The notes beneath the pieces are model-generated. The model had not been told where the DNA came from. It was given only the letters and a program-made list of their open reading frames with translations, and searched no databases. Position numbers and translations under genes: made by a program. This document shows, piece by piece, positions 56,887 to 64,000 of a stretch of 64,000 bases of DNA. Origin of the DNA: Gnetum montanum (lineage: Eukaryota > Streptophyta > Gnetopsida > Gnetales > Gnetaceae); contig MNCI01022151.1 in NCBI GenBank assembly GCA_015680685.1, positions 426,399 to 490,398 of the forward strand, read 5' to 3'. Position 1 is the first letter of the stretch, and every line of letters starts with the position of its first letter.

Positions 56887-58696
56887 TTTCTTTAAATTTT
56901 TTTGTTTTTGTTTTACAACATCGTTTACACTTTTTCATTTCTTTATGTGTGTGTGTTTTATCCATCTTGTAAGTTTGTCACCCAATAAGTGTTCTTAATG
57001 ATGGTATGAACTATTTTTTCTATTGGTTGCTAATGTTTGGTTTTTACCTTTAAGTTATGATGTTGATACTAAGGTATGGTCCTTTTGATATAGTAGGAAA
57101 TGAGTCCACTTCATCCATACATCCACAAATTTCTATGGTCTCTCTTGGCTTGGAAATGTATAGTCCCTTTCCAAATAAGAACTACAAACGAATCGGTGAC
57201 TGGGTATTTCTCAAACTAAAGAAGGACTCAAGGATTGAAAAGGGTGTGGCTTCAAGGGAACTTAATGCATTTGTATTGGCCATTCTCTTGGGTGCTTGAA
57301 TGTTTTCTTCTTGAGTTTTCTTATCGTTCCAACGATTGCCATATTATCGAGAAGCTGAACTAATAAAAATAACAAAGTATTTGCATGATGTGGTTCTCAC
57401 GTATAAACACATAAAACAAAAGAAAACAAGAAAAGTAAAAATTCAAAGCACACCCCTTAGACAAAATAATCACTTGGGTTACAAGCACTGGTTATGGAAC
57501 TAAAAACATGTTCCCTCTAACTAAGGCCCTTCTCGCTTCCTATTCTCTCCTCCTTCTTTTCGTCGAAATGGTGGTGGCTCTTGGGTGAAGGCATTCTTGT
57601 TACTTCAAGTGGATGGATTGGCCAAATGTATTAATGTGAAGTCACTGGATGCAGTTTGTTTGAGGCTGGACTTGGAATGGGATCTACTAAGTCACAATTA
57701 ATCATTAAACACACAAGGGGTTGTACACCACCTTGTTCTTGAGATTCCATTCCATTATCTTCTCTCCACCCTTCTCTCCATTATTCACCTCATTACCGAT
57801 TGTATCATTAGTGTATATTTTAGTTAACGCATTTTTTTCTTTTTGGTAAATTCTTATGGTTAAGACTTTAACTCTTGTTCCAAATGACATTCCCAGAGCC
57901 TACGAACTCTTTGAATGTGGGATTGTCAGGGCATTAAAGAGATGAGCCTTCTTTGGAAAGGACCCACTGGCATTCCTATTTGGTGCACTAGTTAAATTCT
58001 TTTCCTTAACATTTTGCAATTAACTCTATTTTGTTCATTTCCATCTTGACACCCATTTCATTGATGTTACAGTTGTCTCTTTTACTCCATCTTTCTTGTT
58101 CTTTATTCTTTCTCCATTCTATCGCTATTGGAGCTTCGCTCTTAGTCATGGGGGTCCAAATCCAGATTTTTTTTCAATTTTCTCCTAACCCCTACACCTC
58201 CAAAGGTGACCATGGATATATCTCCAGACCCGTATCAGCCATGCCACAACTTAGCCAATGAACCTTTCACCGAAGCAAGCTATCAATTGCATTATGATTC
58301 ATTTACCCTTGCTAATATAAGACTGTGTTGTATGTGTAGATGGCAATCACACAACAACGAATTGGATCTGGAAGGAATACTTGGAATGGATCAGTGCTGA
58401 AGCAGCTATGCAAGGAGCCAGATCGATGGCGGGCTTATGGATAGACAACGAAAGATGCAATCTTGGCTTTGGAAACAACATACTTCTTCTCTCTCAGCTG
58501 CCAAATAAGGTCTAATGTCAAATGTATAAAGTGTTCACTCTTATTGTCATGAACACTAGTTTTATCATGTTTTGTAATGATGATCTGTTTACATGTCATC
58601 CCATTCATCGTTAGTTCCATTCAAGTTAATAATCCCATACCTTCCCAATATTTTGTAAGAAACTCAAGGATGAGTTTTTATTCAATCATGGGGGTA
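56887..58696 (+). other. 3' noncoding region and polypurine tract of element 5
   Basis: A T-rich tract (56840-56960) is followed by the GAGTCCACTTCATCC block (57102-57116), the core CTTTGGAAAGGACCCACTGGC (57951-57971) and TTCAATCATGGGGGTA (58681-58696) at the LTR. Small frames show no domain. Confidence 0.65.
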
Positions 58697-59506
58697 TGAT
58701 GGGACGTGATATCCTGTACGCGATATCGTGTTCACTGTAATATTGCATCCCCTGCGATATCGTAGTGCGTTACCAAGTCTATAAATAAGAGGCAGCTCTC
58801 CCTTATTTCTCCATCTAGATCTAGACCTTAGCCAAACTCTTGTAGTTTATCCATTCTAGAGTTAGAGAAATTTCCATGTGCCCGCAATAGGAGTCCCAAA
58901 GTGAACAGATCTTTATTTGAGCAAATATTGTACCTGAGCACAAGTTTGTGTATGAAAATAAAGACGAACTTTTGAATGAACCTTGCAGTGCATGGACTAA
59001 GCTAAATAGGACTTTATTTATTGTTATTTATTATCCATTGTTTAAATGCTTTATTAGTTAATTAAATCTCTCTCAATCCTTCTCTCATAGTTAAGTGCAT
59101 TCAATACGACCGCTTCGACCATGTGCGTTACACTTGGTAATCCTAGCAACGAATAGCGTTTGGTAATCCAAGGTTGCATTGTTCAGGGTGTGAATGGTAA
59201 GTGGGAACGGATGCTGATGCTAGGTTAATTAAGGCTTAGTTAGTTAGTTAAAGTTAGTTACTTAGTCTCTCCACCTTTTCCCTCATTAGCATAGGAGATA
59301 AAACAGAAAAGACATAAAAATCACATACCCCATACTTACTTAACCATACACCATGACAAATACAAGTAGGTCTGGGAAGACAACGAACGATTAACCTTAA
59401 GTGTTCCATAAGGTGTGTAGGCACTTAGTCTATGGAGTTCGACCAGATCACACGTGTAATGCTCGTATTCGTATGGTTTAGTGTAGGGGTACCTTGCCAC
59501 TCATCA
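58697..59506 (+). repeat. 3' LTR of element 5
   Basis: TGATGGGACGTG...CATCA, with four ATATC/ATATT motifs and then TATAAATA at 58780-58787. It is 33 bp longer than the 5' LTR, mostly from the motif array. Confidence 0.88.
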
Positions 59507-59511
59507 GCAGC

Positions 59512-60045
59512 ATATCACATATCATAAATATACTTTCCATAATATTTATTCTTACTAATTCATTTACAATTTCAATGTTTATTAGTAAGGAAAAATAACT
59601 GTGAACAGTTTCAAGTGTAAAGCGTAATAATTGCTAACCCAATAGTGACTTTGCTTGATTTGCTCAATAGTGAAGTTACTTGATAATCCTAGTAATAGTT
59701 ACATTAGCCTAGGACATGTACAGAAAAAAAGGAATAGAAACTTATCACCATAGGATAAAATAGATTTACATTTTTATTAAACTTAGAGATAGAAATCATA
59801 TTCATTTCCACCATGTTTACACTTAGCATTATTAAGAGCCAATCAACATAAGTTCATCATGTACCTCACTAAGAGTTAAACCATATGATTTACTCCTCGC
59901 TAACTCTAAGTGGGAAGATAACGATCATGAACTTATCATCAACTCACTAGTATAATTACATTGTCCATATATGGATTATGATTTGGTCACATGTGAACAC
60001 TTGTGACTTATATGGTTGAGTGTTGAAATACCCAACCACTCATCA
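59512..60045 (+). repeat. 3' LTR of element 1, second part
   Basis: It continues from 52531 and matches 1927-2460. It ends CATCA and is followed by the CTATG duplication at 60046-60050. Confidence 0.85.
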
Positions 60046-60050
60046 CTATG

Positions 60051-60890
60051 TTACGTCTCTATGTGTGTGTCATGCTTAAATAAAAAAAACTAAATCATGT
60101 TTTCAAACTAATTGAAAATAATCACTACTATATTTTTCCACTAAAAGAACAATTCACTTCCTTTAAATATTTATATTAAATAAGAGAAAAAAATTACATG
60201 AATGTTTATAGGTGTATATTATGTAGGTGCCTCAACTAATTTGTAGCCCATACTCAACGAGTTAAGTTTGTTATCAAGTTACTCTAGCTTGATTTAAAGA
60301 TCTAAATAGATTATTGCTAAGTTTATTCTTCAAGTGAGTGTATTAATAATGGATTGTTAATGTAAAATCTAAATAGATTATTGCTAAGTATATTACTAAG
60401 GTAGTGTGTTAATAATGAAGTGTTAGCCTAATAGCAAGACTTTGAATTTGTAAATTCTAAGTTATGGTTTTAATTTTTGTAAATAGCATTAAGTTATAAA
60501 GTTTCATTCTGGCAATATGTCCAAGGGGTTCAATATAAAGTGATGAAATTTAAAAGCTCTTTTTGCTCAATGAATTTAAAGTGAAGAAATAAATAGAATA
60601 TGATATTATGCTTCTTGAAGTAGAGATGATGTCATTAGAGGTTAAAGCTATTTATCATTTTATAGGTTATACTCATAATATTTCTACATCTTCATTAGAT
60701 AAATATTCCAAAAAAGTTATCATGAAAACCTATGATAAATAATGACTTTTTAAGGGAGTTTTATGACTTAATAAATAAAATATTTAGTAGTACATTTTTT
60801 TGTTCTAATCTTAACCAAGTTCACAAATTGGTAAAATAAGTAGTATATTACAAACTTTGGGAAAATGTATAAGGTGAAAAATATTTCTAT
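60051..60890. other. AT-rich flank, no gene seen
   Basis: This is noncoding AT-rich sequence with many stops on both strands. A short imperfect duplicate (AAATCTAAATAGATTATTGC) occurs near 60300 and 60366. It may include the eroded upstream part of the LINE relic that follows. Confidence 0.5.
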
Positions 60891-61160
60891 TACAATAGTA
60901 TGATAGGAGGCCTTAATTCAAATACAAATTATTTATCTATTACTATTCCTTATTGGTTACAATGCATAATTAGTAGAGTCCAAATGGGATCTCATCATTT
61001 GAGAGTTGAAACATATATATTGCATAAAATTCCTTGTGAAGAATGAAAATGCTGACTATGCAATACAAATAACATTAAAGATGAATATCATAATTTCTTG
61101 TAATGTCTTTTATTTGAGCACATTATACAAAGATAAAATATTATAGTTGCAAATTTGATT
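60891..61160 (+). pseudogene. LINE (non-LTR retrotransposon) C-terminal relic
   Basis: One frame, with stops, reads IPYWLQC near 60945, then MGSHHLRVET, HKIPCEE, a C-x2-C pair and DEYHNFL with a following Cys. The order of Gly-Ser-His, Ile-Pro-x-Glu-Glu, Cys-x2-Cys and Asp-Glu-x-His-x4-Cys matches the C-terminal Cys/His part after RT in many LINE ORF2 proteins. TGA or TAA stands at positions explained by one C to T change. The RT domain itself is not recognisable upstream. Confidence 0.5.
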
Positions 61161-62625
61161 GACTTGTTTCAAATTCTAATAAGAATACTTGGTAATTTTC
61201 TTAATGATATTTTCAAAACTCATAGCATATATATTTCTACTATCGAATATGAACATAATAAGATTTCAGTTTCAATTTTGGTTTTATAAAGATAAAGTGT
61301 CTGATGAGGTATATTATGAACACTATGTCCCATACATGAAGAGATCAAAACCTCCCAATTATCAAATGAGTTGAAACTAATGCCTCCACACATGAAGAGT
61401 TTAAAAACTCCTAATTACTATATGTGTCATGTCCCTATTCCCAAATGAAGTCATTTTGTAACAACAATGGTGTCACTTTATAATAAATGATGTAATTATT
61501 ATAATAAGACCTGAAATGACATGTTGTAATAATAGACATGTTTCTTGAGATGATCTTTGGGGGTATGACTTAAGGTATTTATATGTAGGAATTAACAATC
61601 ATGCTAGGATAATGTTGTGGAGTTAGTAAAGATAAGTAAGATATGCTAGGTAAAGTAGGATAGGAAGGTAACTGGCCATCCCTTTTGGCTCATAATAAGC
61701 ATATCAAGTAAGCAATATTTCTTAATAAATACTATTTATTATACTTGATATTAGATTACTAGTATATGTATTTTAGTCGATTTCTATAATTTATATTATG
61801 TTATACCTCATTAATAATATTTTTGTATGTCTTATTTTGTAGGACTAGAATAACAACTAAATAATCTTAGGTGAAAGGTTTAACTACACCATCCTATCTA
61901 AAATGTTTGAGTTAATAATTTTGCCATTACTACTATTTTTCCTATTGCTTCTGCTAGCCAATCTAACTTTCACTTCATTAAAATGACATAGTTCATTAAC
62001 ATTCAAATTCTTTTGGACTAAATTGTGTGCACTGAAGTCATGATAGAGTACAACCAATTGATCAAATGATGCTACTTAAAATTTCTACTTAATATGAAGT
62101 TTCTCTCTTATAGGCTATTTAAGAAAACATATTGTTCTCATCATGGATTTTATTTCTTCAACTAAATCCTTAAACATGAAGGACCTTGAACTCTTGCAAC
62201 TTCAGTAACAAGATCCATGTCTAGCAAATGTCTTCTTCAAACCTATCATCTGTTAGAGAAATTTTCAAATTGTGAAGGTTCTTAATGTTACAGTAGATTT
62301 AGTTATGAAGTTTAGACTTTTTGATCTTCAAACTATTGGCTTGCACTCACACCTACAAATGTAAGGGTTTCTAATTTTTTTCTTTCTAACATGTGCTCAC
62401 TTTTCTCTTTCAACAATGATCATGTTTTTCCTATAAATTATTTGCTATCATCTATATTTTTGGCATGCATCTAGCATCAAAGGCTCATTGATGAGGGATG
62501 AAATTCCCTAAAAGCACTTTGTGCTACTTCCACTGTCTATCATTTTTGACTTATTTGCAGTTTATTTTTAGTAATTTCTTCAATGTTTTGTAGTATCTTT
62601 GCCTTTTTTGGCCGAGAGGCCATTA
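61161..62625. other. AT-rich flank, nothing recognised
   Basis: The longest frame (61189-61374, 61 codons) shows no motif. No LTR, TIR or tandem repeat was seen in this stretch. Confidence 0.5.
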
Positions 62626-62803
62626 CCAGTCATAATTCGGTAACGCTAATTTTGTACGTAACACTGACTAACGTTGACTTTCCCACAGGCCATTTCAGTA
62701 ACGCAACTTTGTGCATAACGCTGATGTGTAACTAAAATTCCAAACAGGCCATTTCGATAATGCAACTTTGTGCATAACACTGACGTGTAACTAAAATTCA
62801 CTT
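62626..62803. repeat. Three 59-bp tandem units with TAACGC-type motifs
   Basis: Units start near 62626 (diverged), 62686 and 62745. The last two share CAGGCCATTTC, then GCAACTTTGTGCATAAC, and end ACTAAAATTC. They repeat GTAACGC-like sites. Confidence 0.75.
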
Positions 62804-63084
62804 TGAAAATCATTTTTTTTTATAAAAGGTTACATCGTGTTACAAAAGGTTACGTCCGTTGCAAAACAAAAATACATTTAGAAAGGTTGCGTAATACGTT
62901 TAGAAAGGTTGCATCCTCGTTCCAAAGGTTGTGTCCCATTAAAAACCATAAATACGCCTCATTAGATGAACAGTTTGCATTGGATTGTTGGATTCGGGAG
63001 CGCCTACTGAAGCGCAGTAAATCGGCAATGGCTACAAAACTTGCTCAGCTTACTATTTTGTGGAATTTTGTTTCCCAAATAATT
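62804..63084 (+). other. Region of AAAGGTTGCGTC-like repeats and a 97-codon open frame
   Basis: AAAGGTTACGTC or AAAGGTTGCATC variants recur about five times at 62825-62930. A frame from 62803 to 63096 crosses them and ends in MATKLAQLTILWNF. I recognise no domain and its N-terminal half is repeat-derived, so I do not call a gene. Confidence 0.4.
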
Positions 63085-63088
63085 CTAG

Positions 63089-63389
63089 AAAAATAACTAA
63101 TTTTTATTTTTAGGTTTGTGTTATATTTAAAAACATATTGGGTGCCTTAGGTTTTTTTAAAAAAATAACTAATTTTTTATTTTTAGATTTGGGTTTTATT
63201 TAAAATTTAATACAACCCATAATACTATATAAGGTTTTTTTAAAAAAATAACTAATTTTTATTTTTAGGTTTGGGTTATATTTAAAAACATATTGGGTGC
63301 CTTAGGTTTCTTTAAAAAAATAACTAATTTTTTATTTTTAGATTTGGGTTTTATTTAAAATTTAATACAACCCATAATACTATATAAGG
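63089..63389. repeat. 155-bp tandem duplication of paired half-units
   Basis: ATAACTAATTTTTATTTTTA recurs at 63093, 63165, 63248 and 63320 (small variants). Positions 1 and 3, and 2 and 4, are nearly the same and 155 bases apart, while the half-units are 72 and 83 bases. So an older half-unit duplication was followed by a recent duplication of the pair. Confidence 0.8.
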
Positions 63390-63401
63390 ATTCTCATTCC
63401 T

Positions 63402-63567
63402 GTAAATACAGATCATGCAGGTGATAGAGAGCGTGAGTTAAACCGAGCAAGACAACAATGTCTCAGAGATCAAAGAAGAGAAGCTCGGCAACAAGGAGAT
63501 CCTTTGGAGTTGCAAAGAATGGAACAAAATTGTTTACGTAAAAGAACGTGTCAAGCAGAAATGCAGT
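63402..63567 (+). pseudogene. Arg/Gln-rich exon-like segment
   Basis: A frame open to a TAA near 63567 reads DRERELNRARQQ, then DQRREARQQGDP and LQRMEQNCLRKR. A splice-acceptor-like TGTAAATACAG precedes it at 63401-63411. The composition resembles Arg/Gln-rich N-terminal regions of plant PIF1/Helitron-type helicase proteins, but that is a memory-based likeness, not a demonstrated match. A downstream stretch near 63700-63765 can read as Gly/Arg/His repeats. Confidence 0.3.
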
Positions 63568-63794
63568 AACAAAAGGTGGAAGGAAGTGAGGTTTGTAGAT
63601 GAAATTTTATTTTTTTAGATGAAATTTATTTAATGTCTAATTTAATAAAGCTAAACATATTAGGTCACTTTGTATAATAATATTTCATAGAATGGAAGGG
63701 ATCACAGATAAGGACGAGAAAGAGGTCATGGACGTGGATGTGGACAAGGATGAGAACGCATAGATGAACACAAATATCACTTAGCAATCATTCC
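63568..63794. other. Short AT-rich spacer before element 8
   Basis: T-rich noncoding sequence and a GGACGAG/GGACGTGG-like purine-rich part (63710-63760). The target duplication of element 8 on this side would be ATTCC (63790-63794); its partner is outside the window. Confidence 0.4.
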
Positions 63795-64000
63795 TGATGA
63801 GTGGCGAGGTACCCCTACACTCCACCATACGAATACGAGCGTACACGCGCGATCCAGTCAAACTCCGCAGACTAAATGCCTTAACGCCACAAGAAACACT
63901 TGGGGTTAATCGTTCGTTGTCTTCCCAGGCTTGCTTGTATGTGTCACGGTGTATGGTTAAGCAAGTCTGAGGTATGTGATTTTTTTGGTATTTTCGGCTT
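63795..64000 (-). mobile_element. Element 8: LTR end in minus orientation, runs off the window
   Basis: It starts TGATGAGTGGCGAGGTACCCC and matches 14277-14480, the LTR of element 4, as well as the reverse of the element 5 LTR end. It shows CG-rich wording (ACACGCGCGATCC) where the others have TG or CA, so it looks less decayed and perhaps younger. As it is read from its 3' end, it is the 3' LTR of a minus element or a solo LTR. Confidence 0.8.

Larger units (their letters stand above)
52532..59506 (+). mobile_element. Element 5: non-autonomous gag-protease LTR element
   Basis: The 6975-bp element lies in the 3' LTR of element 1. LTRs are 777 and 810 bp, followed by a tRNA-Asp PBS, gag, protease joined to the pol tail, noncoding blocks and a polypurine tract. 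RT, RNase H and integrase are missing at the same join as in element 4. Elements 4 and 5 inserted independently at different sites, so the deleted form was itself copied. LTR wording (CTATAAATAAGAGG, then the Asp PBS) links it to element 4. Confidence 0.87.
1609..60045 (+). mobile_element. Element 1: host Ty3/gypsy LTR retrotransposon, split by five insertions
   Basis: Removing the nested insertions leaves about 13.0 kb: LTR, tRNA-Asp-type primer site, gag, protease, RT, RNase H, integrase, long 3' noncoding part, a third ORF, polypurine tract and LTR. Pieces are 1609-6043, 23291-24652, 33786-35546, 38407-42701, 51894-52531 and 59512-60045. Across each insertion the coding or LTR sequence continues once one TSD copy is dropped, for example pol reading from 6043 into 23291 and the LTR from 52531 into 59512. 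The domain order protease-RT-RNase H-integrase is Ty3/gypsy; the third ORF and Asp primer fit the Tat/Athila branch. All reading frames are broken. It is the oldest insertion here because the others lie inside it. Confidence 0.85.

Noticed and set aside
62803-63096. A 97-codon plus-strand frame
   Set aside because: The first half is derived from short repeats and no domain was recognised; kept as a described region only.

Overview
This window is nuclear DNA from a land plant with a large, repeat-swollen genome. The sequence is AT-rich and contains decayed Ty3/gypsy retrotransposons of the Tat/Athila/Ogre kind, with primer sites complementary to plant tRNA-Asp. No host gene, tRNA or rRNA gene was found. 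The species cannot be named; a gymnosperm or fern is a guess from the style of the repeats only.

Almost everything from 1609 to 60045 is one LTR retrotransposon (element 1, about 13.0 kb once insertions are removed) split by nested insertions. Element 2 (6044-23285, plus) sits in its pol and is itself split by element 4 (14277-21379, minus). Element 3 (24653-33780, minus) lies between its RNase H and integrase parts. Element 7 (35547-38401, probably a solo LTR) lies in its 3' noncoding region. Element 6 (42702-51888, plus) lies in its third ORF. Element 5 (52532-59506, plus) lies in its 3' LTR. Each insertion has a 5-bp target duplication visible at both ends (CTATG, CATGG, GTTTT, TTTCC, CTTCC, AAGAC/AAGAG, GTAGC/GCAGC). 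An eighth LTR starts at 63795 and runs off the window.

Only elements 1 and 2 carry reverse transcriptase, RNase H and integrase, and both are dead from stops, frameshifts and lost catalytic residues. Elements 4 and 5 are one non-autonomous family with gag and protease joined directly to the last residues of an element-2-like pol. Element 3 keeps a long gag-protease frame broken by two in-frame stops and has an array of short repeats where pol would be expected. Element 6 has gag plus a third ORF and no pol. Non-autonomous and pol-bearing elements share 3' noncoding blocks, PPT, PBS and U3 layout, which suggests mobilisation in trans by relatives.

The most unusual signals are: arrays of a GATATC palindrome just upstream of a TATAAATA box in the U3 of several LTR families, with copy number differing between the two LTRs of one element; a different U3 array in element 3; conserved 3' noncoding blocks; a Gag zinc motif with odd spacing; a third ORF preceded by a splice-acceptor-like sequence in two elements; and a roughly 23-27 bp CGGACT repeat cluster in element 3. 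Three single Ns and one 17-N run mark assembly joins, one flanked by an exact 182-bp inverted duplicate.

The outer flanks (1-1603 and 60051-63794) are AT-rich and hold a LINE relic near 60.9-61.2 kb, tandem repeats, and a small exon-like arginine/glutamine-rich segment.
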